From Pseudomonadota bacterium (GTDB taxonomy: Bacteria; Pseudomonadota; Gammaproteobacteria; Burkholderiales; Burkholderiaceae_C): a stretch of 57,650 bases of DNA. Location: positions 1 to 57,650 of the forward strand of contig JAJZDV010000002.1 in assembly GCA_021846025.1 (NCBI GenBank). Reading direction: 5' to 3'. The translations under genes and the position numbers were made by a program. The notes under the pieces were generated by a model, which was not told where the DNA came from, did no database searches, and saw only the letters and a program-made list of their open reading frames with translations. The number at the start of each line of letters is the position of its first letter. Positions within the stretch are counted from its first letter, which is position 1. Below are positions 41,486 through 50,592 of the stretch, piece after piece.

Positions 41486-44284
41486 TCAATGGGCCAGTTC
41501 CCAATTCAGGCCCATCCCCAGTTCGGCCACCAGAGGCACAGACAACTGCGCCACGCTGGCCATCAGACGCGGAATGTGCTCGCGCACCCAGGGTGCCTCG
41601 TCCTGCGGCACTTCGAGCACCAGTTCGTCGTGCACCTGCATCACCACGCGGCTGCGCCGGCCCTGCTGCGTCAGCGCCCGGTCAACCGCGATCATCGCCA
41701 TCTTGATGAGGTCGGCGGCCGTGCCCTGCATCGGCGCATTGATCGCGGCGCGCTCCGCACCAGCGCGCCGCGGGCCGTTGGGCGAGTTGATCTCGGCCAG
41801 CCACAAGCGCCTGCCGAACACGGTTTCCACATAACCCTGGGCCCTGGCCTGGGCGCGGGTGCGGTCCATGTAGTGCGCCACGCCGGGGTAGCGGGCAAAG
41901 TAGCGGTCGATATAGAGTTGTGCCGCGCTGCGCTCCAGGCCGAGATTGCGCGCCAGCCCGAAGGCGCTCATGCCGTAGATCAGACCGAAATTGATGACCT
42001 TGGCCATGCGCCGCTGATCGCTGCTGACCTCGATGGGGGTGACGCCGAAGATTTCGGCCGCGGTGGCGCGGTGGATGTCTTCCCCCTGCGCAAATGCCTC
42101 GAGCAGGCCCGCATCCTGCGACAGATGGGCCATGATGCGCAGTTCGATTTGCGAATAGTCGCTCGATGCGATGAACCAACCCTCGGGCGCGACGAAGGCC
42201 TCACGGATGCGCCGCCCCTGGGACGTGCGCACCGGGATGTTCTGCAAATTGGGATCATTGGACGCCAGCCGCCCGGTCACGGCCACGGCCTGGGCATAGT
42301 TGGTGTGCACCCGCCCCGTGGCCGGGTTGATCATCAGCGGCAGCTTTTCGGTGTAGGTGCTCTTGAGCTTGGCCAAGCTGCGATGCTCGAGAATGACCTT
42401 GGGCAGCGGATAGTCTTCCGCCAGTTTCTCCAGCACTTCCTCATCGGTCGAGGGGGCGCCGCCAGCGGTTTTTTTCTGCACCGGCAGGTGCAGACGGTCG
42501 AACAGGATTTCACCGATCTGCTTGGGACTGCCCAGATTGAACGGCCCACCCGCCAGTTCGTGGGCCTGGGCCTCGAGCCGGTGAATTTCCCGCCCGAGTT
42601 CGGTGCTCTGCGTCCGCAGCGCGTCGCCATCCACCAGCACGCCGATGCGCTCCATGCGCTGCAAAACTTCGCTCACCTGCAGTTCCAGTGCATAGATGCG
42701 GCCGAGCCCGGCGTCGGCTTCGATGCGCGGCCACAGCAGTTGGTGGACCTGCAGGCACAGGTCGGAATCCTCGCCGCTGTAGCGTGTGGCGATGTCCAGA
42801 TCGACCTGGTCGAAGGTGATGGCCTTGGCGCCCTTGCCGCAGACCTGCTCGTAGCTCAAGGTGTCGTCACGGCCGAGATGGCGCGCCACCAGGCTGTCGA
42901 GGCCATGTGGTTTGTGCGCCTCCAGCACATAACTCTGCAGCAGGGTGTCGTGGGCGTAGCCGCGCACGGCAATGCCGGCATTGGCCAGCACATGCCGGTC
43001 GTACTTGCTGTTCTGGCCGAGCTTGGGTCGGTCGGCGTTTTCCAGCCAGGGCCTGAGCCGCGCCAGCACTTCGTCCAGCGGCAGTTGCGGCGGCGCATCC
43101 GCGTAGCGGTGCGCGAGGGCAATGTAAGCGGCTTCGCCAGGCTGCACGCACAGCGAGATGCCCACCAGGCGCGCACGCATCGGGTCGAGCGAATCGGTCT
43201 CGGTATCGATGGCCGTGAGCGCGGCGGCATCGATGCGCGCCAGCCAGTCGTCGAACTGGGACCAGGTCAGCACGCCGGTGTAACGGCCGGGCAAGCGCGC
43301 GGAGGTTGCCGCTGCGTGATCCGCGGCGAGGGTGGGCTGCTCTGGCGCGCAGGTCGCTGCATCCGCCAGCAGTGAGGCTTGCGCGGCCGGGTGCGCCGCC
43401 TGCAAGGCGTGGGTGAATTTTTTCAGGCCGTAGCGCGTGAAAAAAGGCAGCAGCCCGGCGGCGTTTTCGGGCGTGAGTTCCAGGTCGGCCTGAATGTTGC
43501 GGGCGTAGCCGTCCAGATCGCAATCGGTGGCGATGGTGACCAGCTTGCGCGCCGTGGGCAGCCAGTCCAGGGCGTCACGCAGGCTCTGGCCGACGGCACC
43601 GGCAATCGCGTCGGCGTTGGCCATGACACCGTCGAGCGAGCCGTATTGGTTCAGCCATTTCACCGCCGTTTTCGGCCCCACCTTGTTCACGCCGGGCACG
43701 TTGTCGACGGCGTCGCCCACCAGACTGAGGTAATCGACGATGCGCTCGGGTGGCACGCCGAATTTGGCGCGCACGCCGGCAACGTCCTGCACCTCGTTGC
43801 TCATGGTGTTGACCAAGGTGATGTGGTCGTTCACCAGTTGCGCCAGGTCCTTGTCGCCGGTGGACACCAGGGTGCGCAGCCCCAGGGCATGCGCGCGCAC
43901 GGCAAGGGTGCCGATGACGTCGTCAGCCTCCACTCCAGGCACCTCCAGCAGCGGCCAGCCCATCAGCCGAACCGCCTCGTGAATGATGCCGATCTGTTGC
44001 GCCAGCTCGGGCGGCATCGGTGCGCGCTGCGCCTTGTAGCTGGCGTACATGGCATCGCGGAAGGTGGGGCCTTTGGCGTCGAACACGCAAGCCGCAAAGC
44101 GGTAGCCCTTGGCCGGAGGGTACTGCTCACGCAGACGCCGCAACATGGCCACCATGCCGTACAGCGCGCCGGTGGGTTCACCCTGCGGGCTGCGCAAATC
44201 GGGCATGGCATGGAAGGCGCGGTAGAGGTAGCTGGAGCCATCCACCAGCAGCAAGATCGTGGCGTCATCGGGTCGGGTCGTCAT
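41486..44284 (-). CDS. polA: DNA polymerase I
   Basis: 5'-3' exo, 3'-5' exo and polymerase domains (SSDYSQIELRIMAHLS; RRMAKVINFGLIYGMSAFGLA; MQVHDELVLEVP). Confidence 0.97.
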   Translation of the reverse strand: MTTRPDDATILLLVDGSSYLYRAFHAMPDLRSPQGEPTGALYGMVAMLRRLREQYPPAKGYRFAACVFDAKGPTFRDAMYASYKAQRAPMPPELAQQIGIIHEAVRLMGWPLLEVPGVEADDVIGTLAVRAHALGLRTLVSTGDKDLAQLVNDHITLVNTMSNEVQDVAGVRAKFGVPPERIVDYLSLVGDAVDNVPGVNKVGPKTAVKWLNQYGSLDGVMANADAIAGAVGQSLRDALDWLPTARKLVTIATDCDLDGYARNIQADLELTPENAAGLLPFFTRYGLKKFTHALQAAHPAAQASLLADAATCAPEQPTLAADHAAATSARLPGRYTGVLTWSQFDDWLARIDAAALTAIDTETDSLDPMRARLVGISLCVQPGEAAYIALAHRYADAPPQLPLDEVLARLRPWLENADRPKLGQNSKYDRHVLANAGIAVRGYAHDTLLQSYVLEAHKPHGLDSLVARHLGRDDTLSYEQVCGKGAKAITFDQVDLDIATRYSGEDSDLCLQVHQLLWPRIEADAGLGRIYALELQVSEVLQRMERIGVLVDGDALRTQSTELGREIHRLEAQAHELAGGPFNLGSPKQIGEILFDRLHLPVQKKTAGGAPSTDEEVLEKLAEDYPLPKVILEHRSLAKLKSTYTEKLPLMINPATGRVHTNYAQAVAVTGRLASNDPNLQNIPVRTSQGRRIREAFVAPEGWFIASSDYSQIELRIMAHLSQDAGLLEAFAQGEDIHRATAAEIFGVTPIEVSSDQRRMAKVINFGLIYGMSAFGLARNLGLERSAAQLYIDRYFARYPGVAHYMDRTRAQARAQGYVETVFGRRLWLAEINSPNGPRRAGAERAAINAPMQGTAADLIKMAMIAVDRALTQQGRRSRVVMQVHDELVLEVPQDEAPWVREHIPRLMASVAQLSVPLVAELGMGLNWELAH

Positions 44285-44394
44285 GGATGCGATTATCGGC
44301 TGCTGCCGCACCTGGGCGTGCCGCCCGGGACCGGCCCGAGGCTGCCATGCCGCGGCGTCGGCAGCGGGATGATCCGGCCGTTAAAATCGGCCGC

Positions 44395-44787
44395 ATGAAA
44401 ATTCCCCGCATGGCCGTACGAATCGCCGCACAGTTCGCCACGTGCTCGGCTTTGCTGTCCTTGCCCGGTTGGGGCAGCGCGCAAGCCTGGGCACAGACAC
44501 CCGCGCCTGCGAGTTCCTCCCCGCGCAGCGGCCTGTCGCCGGCAGCGCGCCTGGCCGACACGCAACCCGCGCCGAAATTTCCCGAGCCGGTGGTGCGCAA
44601 CCACGTGACGCAAGACCGCTCGGTCCGCATTCAGGAGCAACAGGTGCGCGGAGCCACCACCCAAATTCACGTGCAGCCGCTGCATGGCGGACCTGCCTAC
44701 AGCATCGTGCCGCCCGATGCATCGTCCAGCACCGATCCGGCCAACATGCAGGGCCGCATGCAGTGGACCATCGGCACGTTCAAATGA
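44395..44787 (+). CDS. Secreted hypothetical protein, DUF2782-like
   Basis: Signal peptide; short C-terminal domain; located between polA and thrB as in other proteobacteria. Confidence 0.65.
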   Translation: MKIPRMAVRIAAQFATCSALLSLPGWGSAQAWAQTPAPASSSPRSGLSPAARLADTQPAPKFPEPVVRNHVTQDRSVRIQEQQVRGATTQIHVQPLHGGPAYSIVPPDASSSTDPANMQGRMQWTIGTFK

Positions 44788-44912
44788 GGATTGGCCGCTC
44801 CCCAGGCCAGTGCCTGCAGCGATCCCCCTCGCCTTCCTCCGCCACATCGCCACGTCGTCATCGTTGAGCAAGGCGGCCTCGCCGGCAGCATGAACACCCC
44901 GCATTGACCCCC

Positions 44913-45878
44913 ATGGCCGTCTTCACCACGCTCGGTACCGCCGAAGTCCAGACCTTTCTGAACGGTTTCGATCTCGGCTCGCTGGCCGAGTTGCAGGGGA
45001 TTGCGAGCGGTATCGAAAACACCAACTATTTCGTCACGACCACGCGCGGACGCTACGTACTGACGCTGTTCGAGCGGCTGAAGGCCGAGCAGCTTCCGTT
45101 TTATCTGCGGCTGATGCATCACCTTGCCGCACACGCCATCCCCGTGCCCGACCCGATGGCCGACCGCGAAGGCCGCATCCTGCACCAGCTCAAGGGCAAA
45201 CCGGCAGCGTTGGTCACGCGCCTGCCCGGCCATAGCGAACTGCAGCCAGAGGCCACGCATTGCGCGCAGATCGGTGCCTGCCTGGCCCGCATGCATCTGG
45301 CGGCGAGGGGCTTTCCGCTGCTGCAGGCCAATCTCCGCGGCCTGGCCTGGCAGCAGCAGACCATTCCGCTGGTGCTGCCGCATCTGGGCGCAGCGCAGCG
45401 CACCTTGCTGCAAGCCGAACTCGCCCATCAAACCGCTCTGGCGGCGAGTCCCGCGCATGCGCAGTTGCCGCGCAGCGCCGTGCATGCCGATCTATTCCGT
45501 GACAACGCCCTGTTCGATGACGGCCGGTTGTCGGGCGTGTTCGACTGGTATTTCGCTGGCAGCGACACCTGGGTGTTCGATCTGGCCGTGGCCCTGAACG
45601 ACTGGTGCATCGACCTGCCCACCGGAGCGCTGGACGCCGAGCGCAGCAGGGCCCTGCTCGATGCCTACCAGCATGTGCGGCCCCTGCAGACCACGGAATC
45701 GGCTTTGCTGGCCGATGCCTTGCGCGCCGCGGCGCTGCGCTTCTGGACCTCGCGCCTGGCCGACTTGCACTTGCCGCGCGACGCCCATCTGCTGAAGGCT
45801 CACGACCCTGCGCATTTCGAGCGCGTGCTGCGCCAGCGGGTCCAGGCTGCGAACCACGGCGCACCACGGCTTGCCTGA
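44913..45878 (+). CDS. thrB: Homoserine kinase (ThrB, choline-kinase fold)
   Basis: MAVFTTLGTAEVQTFLNGFDLGSLAELQGIASGIENTNYFVTT; AVHADLFRDNALF; GVFDWYFAG. Confidence 0.95.
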   Translation: MAVFTTLGTAEVQTFLNGFDLGSLAELQGIASGIENTNYFVTTTRGRYVLTLFERLKAEQLPFYLRLMHHLAAHAIPVPDPMADREGRILHQLKGKPAALVTRLPGHSELQPEATHCAQIGACLARMHLAARGFPLLQANLRGLAWQQQTIPLVLPHLGAAQRTLLQAELAHQTALAASPAHAQLPRSAVHADLFRDNALFDDGRLSGVFDWYFAGSDTWVFDLAVALNDWCIDLPTGALDAERSRALLDAYQHVRPLQTTESALLADALRAAALRFWTSRLADLHLPRDAHLLKAHDPAHFERVLRQRVQAANHGAPRLA

Positions 45879-45900
45879 AACCCAGCTGGAAGGATGCCGC

Positions 45901-47388
45901 ATGCCACGCCAACCCGACGCGCCACCGACTCCGACCCCGGAACCGCCACGCCGCTTGTCCGACCTTCCCGGTCCGCGAGGGCTGCCTGGGCTGGGCCAGG
46001 CATTGCGGCTTCGCCCCGACAGGCTGCATCTCCAGCTTGAAGCCTGGAGCCGGCACTACGGGCCGCATTACCAATTTCGATTCGGCCCGCGCACGATTCT
46101 GGTGGTGGCCGACCAGGCCACCATTCAAACGCTGTTGCGCGATCGGCCCGAGCGCTTCCGCCGCCCCTTGCTGGGCGGGCGCATCGCGCGTGAAATGGGC
46201 TTCGACGAAGGTCTGTTCTTCGCCAACGACGAGGTTTGGCAGCGCCAGCGCCGCATGGTCATGGCCGGTCTCGACCCCGGTCATGTCAAGGCCTATTTCC
46301 CCACCCTGTTGAACGTGACCTTGCGCCTGCGTACACGCTGGCAGGCCGCTGCGCGCAACCGATCCCGGATCGACCTGCAAGCCGATCTCATGCGCTTCAC
46401 CGTGGATGCCAGCGCCGGTCTGGCCTTCGGCATGGATGTCAACACCCTCGAATCCGACGACGACGTCATTCAGCGGCATCTGAACCGCATTTTCCCGAAG
46501 CTGCACAGCCGGGGCCTGGCGCTGCTGCCCTACTGGCGCTATGTCCGCCTGCCCTCCGACCGCGCGCTGGACCGCAGCGTCGCCGCCGTGCAGCAGGCCA
46601 TTCGGGGCTTCATCGCCGAGGCTCGCCAGCGCCTGCGACTCGACCCCACGCTGCGCGAGCGGCCGCGCAATCTGCTCGAGGCCATGATTTGCGCCGCCGA
46701 TCGGGCCGACAGCGACGTCAATGATCACGACGTGGCCGGCAACGTCATCGTCCTGCTGCTGGCTGGCGAAGACACCACAGCCAACACTCTGGCGTGGTTG
46801 ATCGAGTTGCTGCACCGCCACCCTCGGGCGCTGGAGCGTGCCCGCGCCGAGGTGCAACGCCTGGCGCCGGACCCTGCCGGCTTCACCCCCGAGCAAATGG
46901 CTTCGCTGGACTACCTCGACGCCTGCATCCAAGAAACCATGCGCCTCAAGCCCGTCGCCCCGCTGCTGCTGGTGCAGGCCGTTGCCGAAACCACGGTTGC
47001 CGACGTCCGGGTGCCGGCGGATACCGTGGTGTTCGCCCTGATGCGCCACGACAGCCTGGATGCCCGCGAGTTCCCCGACCCCATCGCGTTCAAACCCGAA
47101 CGCTGGCTCCACGACGACCCAACCGGTTCCCCCAGTGCCGCCTCGAAGCGCATCAGCCTGCCCTTCGGCGCCGGCCCGCGCATCTGTCCCGGGCGCTACC
47201 TCGCGCTGTTGGAGATGAAAATGGCCATGGCCATGCTGCTGGGCGGCTTCGAGCTCGAAACCGTCGCTCCGGCTGCTGGCGGCGTCACGCGCGAGCACCT
47301 GTCCTTCAGCATGGGGCCGGTCGGCTTGCACATGCGTTTACGCCCGCTGCACGCAACGTTTCAACAGCCGGGCACTGCCATCGCGTGA
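45901..47388 (+). CDS. Cytochrome P450
   Basis: I-helix AGEDTTAN, ExxR ETMR, heme loop FGAGPRICPGRYLA. Confidence 0.95.
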   Translation: MPRQPDAPPTPTPEPPRRLSDLPGPRGLPGLGQALRLRPDRLHLQLEAWSRHYGPHYQFRFGPRTILVVADQATIQTLLRDRPERFRRPLLGGRIAREMGFDEGLFFANDEVWQRQRRMVMAGLDPGHVKAYFPTLLNVTLRLRTRWQAAARNRSRIDLQADLMRFTVDASAGLAFGMDVNTLESDDDVIQRHLNRIFPKLHSRGLALLPYWRYVRLPSDRALDRSVAAVQQAIRGFIAEARQRLRLDPTLRERPRNLLEAMICAADRADSDVNDHDVAGNVIVLLLAGEDTTANTLAWLIELLHRHPRALERARAEVQRLAPDPAGFTPEQMASLDYLDACIQETMRLKPVAPLLLVQAVAETTVADVRVPADTVVFALMRHDSLDAREFPDPIAFKPERWLHDDPTGSPSAASKRISLPFGAGPRICPGRYLALLEMKMAMAMLLGGFELETVAPAAGGVTREHLSFSMGPVGLHMRLRPLHATFQQPGTAIA

Positions 47389-47440
47389 CGATCGCCCGGC
47401 CCCATGGGGTGCCAGGCGCGCTTCTACAATCCCGCTACGT

Positions 47441-47540
47441 TCTCTGCCTCGCCCTGTCTCTGCGCACGCAGTCCTCGCGCAACTCCCCCGCCTCAGCCGC
47501 TGTCCCTCCCCCTCCCAAGCCGTCCTTCTGCCCGTCCAGG
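47441..47540 (+). promoter_or_regulatory. C-rich, G-poor leader, candidate Rho-utilisation region
   Basis: Counted composition over these 100 nt: C 52, T 21, G 19, A 8; preceded by TACAAT (47425-47430). Confidence 0.35.
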
Positions 47541-47550
47541 GCTCATCACC

Positions 47551-48366
47551 ATGCAATTGCGCACCGTCCCCGCCCGCGAGGGCTTGAGTTGGGTCAAGCT
47601 GGGTTTTGTCTGGTTGTTTCGCCAGCCCTGGAGCGTCATGCTGATGATGGGCAGCTACATCCTCGTCGTCGGACTGCTCTCCATGCTGCCCATCCTGGGC
47701 GGCCTCGTGCCGCTCCTGGTGGCACAGATCGCCACCGTGGGTTTCCTGCTCGCGTCACGGCAAATTGCGCTTGGCGAGACGGTGTGGCCCACCGTGCTGC
47801 TGACCGGACTGCGTGAAAACCGCCCACGCACGCGCGCCCTGCTGGCGCTGGGCGCGCTTTACGCCGCCGCCGTGGTGGGTGTGCTCGCCGCGGCATCGCT
47901 GCTGGACGGCGGCGCTTTACTGCGACTGCTGCTGTTCGGGGCCATGCCGGCGCAAACCCTGGTGAAAAGCGGCGTGCTGCGTGGTGCAGCGGTGGTGGCG
48001 ACTCTCAGCTACATCCCGGTGTCCATGGCCTTTTGGTTCGCGCCGCCGTTGGTGAGCTGGCATGGCATGGGGCCATGGCAAGCCCTGTTCACCAGCTTCG
48101 TCATTTGCCTGCGCAACGTGCGCGCCTTCATGCTCTACACCCTGCAGTGGTTCTTGCTGTTCGCCACGGTTCCGCTGCTGGTGGTGACACTGGCCCAAGT
48201 GGTGGGCGCCAGTGCGGAAGTGGCGACGCTGCTGAGTTTTCCCATGGCCTTGATGCTGTTCCTGGCCTTCATCCTGTCGTTCTACGGCAGCGTGCAAAGC
48301 CTGCTTCCCGATGCGGGACCCAGCCCCGTGGCGCTGCGTGGCAGGCCGCCGCAAGCACCGCACTGA
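47551..48366 (+). CDS. BPSS1780-family integral membrane protein
   Basis: MQLRTVPAREGLSWVKLGFVWLFRQPWSVMLMM; 6 TM segments. Confidence 0.8.
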   Translation: MQLRTVPAREGLSWVKLGFVWLFRQPWSVMLMMGSYILVVGLLSMLPILGGLVPLLVAQIATVGFLLASRQIALGETVWPTVLLTGLRENRPRTRALLALGALYAAAVVGVLAAASLLDGGALLRLLLFGAMPAQTLVKSGVLRGAAVVATLSYIPVSMAFWFAPPLVSWHGMGPWQALFTSFVICLRNVRAFMLYTLQWFLLFATVPLLVVTLAQVVGASAEVATLLSFPMALMLFLAFILSFYGSVQSLLPDAGPSPVALRGRPPQAPH

Positions 48367-48434
48367 CCGCGCAACAGGCTGACACCGTATGCTTCGGTTT
48401 GTCACATCTTGACATGCCGAACGAGAAGGTCACC

Positions 48435-49058
48435 ATGCGCCGACTGCTGCTTGCCGCCTTGCTGTTGCTCACCGTCGCCCTGAGCGGCTGCGGCTACAAC
48501 GCCCTGCAACGCCAGGACGAGCAGGTCAAAGCCTCGTGGGCCGAGGTGCTCAACCAGTACCAGCGTCGCGCCGATCTGGTGCCCAACCTGGTGGCCACGG
48601 TCAAGGGGTATGCCAGCCATGAAAAGGACGTGCTGACGGAAGTGACGGCAGCGCGTGCCTCGGTCGGTTCCATCCAGGCCACGCCGGAATTGGTCAACGA
48701 CCCCGCCGCCTTCGCCAAATTCCAGGCTGCCCAGCAGCAAATGACCGGTGCGCTGTCGCGCCTGCTCGTGGTAGCCGAGAACTACCCTCAGCTCAAGGCC
48801 GACGCATCCTTCCGCGACCTGCAGGCGCAACTCGAGGGCACGGAAAACCGCATCACCGTGGCGCGCATGCGCTACATCGAGGCGGTGCAGGCCTACAACA
48901 ACACCGTGCGCCAGTTCCCCGGCAACCTCACCGCCATGGCCTTCGGCTACAAAACCAAGGCCAGCTTCACGGTGGAAAACGAAAAAATCATCGCCAAGCC
49001 GCCCACGGTCGACTTCGGTTCCACCTCACCCAAGCCCAAGCCAGCAACCTCGCCGTGA
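48435..49058 (+). CDS. lemA: LemA family protein
   Basis: Lipobox LSGC; YNALQRQDEQVKASWAEVLNQYQRRADLVPNLVATVKGY. Confidence 0.95.
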   Translation: MRRLLLAALLLLTVALSGCGYNALQRQDEQVKASWAEVLNQYQRRADLVPNLVATVKGYASHEKDVLTEVTAARASVGSIQATPELVNDPAAFAKFQAAQQQMTGALSRLLVVAENYPQLKADASFRDLQAQLEGTENRITVARMRYIEAVQAYNNTVRQFPGNLTAMAFGYKTKASFTVENEKIIAKPPTVDFGSTSPKPKPATSP

Positions 49059-49068
49059 GCGCGCAAGC

Positions 49069-50019
49069 ATGAACACCATGGAGTCTGCCGCCATGGGGCA
49101 TCGCGGCAGGCAGGTTGCCCCCGCGTTTCGCTTCAAGGACTGGCGGCGGTGCAGGACCGGTGGGTGCCGTGGTGTGCTGCTCGGCCTGCTGCTGACTTGC
49201 GCAGCCCTGCTGCCGGCCTGGGCTTTGGTCGCCGTACCACCGCTGACCGCACCCGTCACCGATCTCACCGGCACGCTGAGCACCGACCAGGCACAGGCAC
49301 TGGATCAACAGTTGCGGGACTTCACGGCACGCAAGGGCAGCCAGATCGCGGTGCTCATCGTGCCCACCACGCAACCCGAGGCGATCGAGCCATACTCCAT
49401 ACGCGTCACCGACGCCTGGAAGCTGGGGCGCAAGGGCGTCGACGACGGCGTGCTGCTGCTCGTCGCCAAGGACGACCGCGCGGTGCGCATCGAAGTGGGT
49501 TACGGGCTGGAGGGTGCCATCCCGGACGCCATCGCCAAACGCATCGTGGCCGAGACCATCACGCCGGACTTCAAGGCCGGACGATTCGACGCCGGCATCC
49601 AGGCCGGTGTCCGCCAGCTCATGCGCCTGATCGACGGCGAGCCCTTGCCGCCGCCTCAACACGCTGCCGCGCACCACCAGGAGCCACCACTGCAGTTGGC
49701 CTTGTTCGTGGTGTTCGGCGCCGTGGTGCTGGGCCAGGCGCTGCGTGCTGTGCTCGGCCGCGTGCTCGGCGCCGGTGTTTCGGCTCTGGTCGCAGGGATT
49801 GGCGGCTGGCTGCTGATCGGCTCTGGACTGCTGGCTGGAGGGGCGGCGCTGTTGGCCTTTTTTGCCGTGATCAGCGGCATGCGCTTCGGCGGGCCGGGTG
49901 GTTTCGGAGCGGGCGGCTTTGGCGCAGGCAGGGGTGGAGATTTTGGCAGCGGCCATGGCGGCGGATTCTCCGGCGGCGGCGGCGGTTTCGGCGGTGGCGG
50001 CGCCTCCGGGCGGTGGTGA
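49069..50019 (+). CDS. TPM domain protein (YgcG-like) with Gly-rich C-terminus
   Basis: VTDLTGTLSTDQAQALDQQLRDF; KAGRFDAGIQAGV; Gly-rich tail. Confidence 0.93.
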   Translation: MNTMESAAMGHRGRQVAPAFRFKDWRRCRTGGCRGVLLGLLLTCAALLPAWALVAVPPLTAPVTDLTGTLSTDQAQALDQQLRDFTARKGSQIAVLIVPTTQPEAIEPYSIRVTDAWKLGRKGVDDGVLLLVAKDDRAVRIEVGYGLEGAIPDAIAKRIVAETITPDFKAGRFDAGIQAGVRQLMRLIDGEPLPPPQHAAAHHQEPPLQLALFVVFGAVVLGQALRAVLGRVLGAGVSALVAGIGGWLLIGSGLLAGGAALLAFFAVISGMRFGGPGGFGAGGFGAGRGGDFGSGHGGGFSGGGGGFGGGGASGRW

Positions 50020-50021
50020 CC

Positions 50022-50528
50022 ATGAAGACCATGCAATGGCTGCGCCATGCCTTCTACCCCACGGTGCGGGTTCACAGAGCGTTCCCACGATCGGCCATGA
50101 AGACCATTGCGCAGGCGATCCACGCTGCGGAAAGCCGGCACGACGGCGAGATCCGGGTGGCTCTGGAAGGAGCCCTCGACTGGCCCGAGCTTTGGCACGG
50201 CATCACGCCGCGAGCGCGCGCCATCGAACTGTTTGCGCACCTGCATGTCTGGGACACTGCCGAGAACAACGGTGTGTTGATCTACCTGCTGTTGGCCGAG
50301 CGTGCCGTGGAGATCGTTGCCGATCGTGGCATCGCATCCCGGGTTGAGCCCGCGCAGTGGCAAGCCCTGTGTCGGAGCATGGAGCATGGCTTGCGCCAAG
50401 GCCGGCATCTCGACGCCGTGCTTGCGGGGGTGGCTGGTGTCAGTGCCTTGCTGGCCGAGCATGGCGCGTCGCCACCAACCCGGCGCCGCAACGAACTCGG
50501 CGATTGGCCGGTGGTCGTCAAGCGTTGA
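50022..50528 (+). CDS. Second TPM domain protein without signal peptide or Gly-rich tail
   Basis: MKTMQWLRHAFYPTVRVHRAFPRSAMKTIAQAIHAAESRHDGEIRVALEGAL; NNGVLIYLLLAERAVEIVADRGI. Confidence 0.88.
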   Translation: MKTMQWLRHAFYPTVRVHRAFPRSAMKTIAQAIHAAESRHDGEIRVALEGALDWPELWHGITPRARAIELFAHLHVWDTAENNGVLIYLLLAERAVEIVADRGIASRVEPAQWQALCRSMEHGLRQGRHLDAVLAGVAGVSALLAEHGASPPTRRRNELGDWPVVVKR

Positions 50529-50592
50529 TGCCTCGGCGAGCATCGGGGCCGGCTTCGATCCGCTCCAGCCGTCATCGTTCCAGCCCGAAGGC

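Noticed and set aside
41456-43375. 639-aa plus-strand ORF opposite polA
   Set aside because: Antisense shadow of polA
45214-47331. 705-aa minus-strand ORF opposite thrB and the P450
   Set aside because: Antisense shadow ORF; no domain signature
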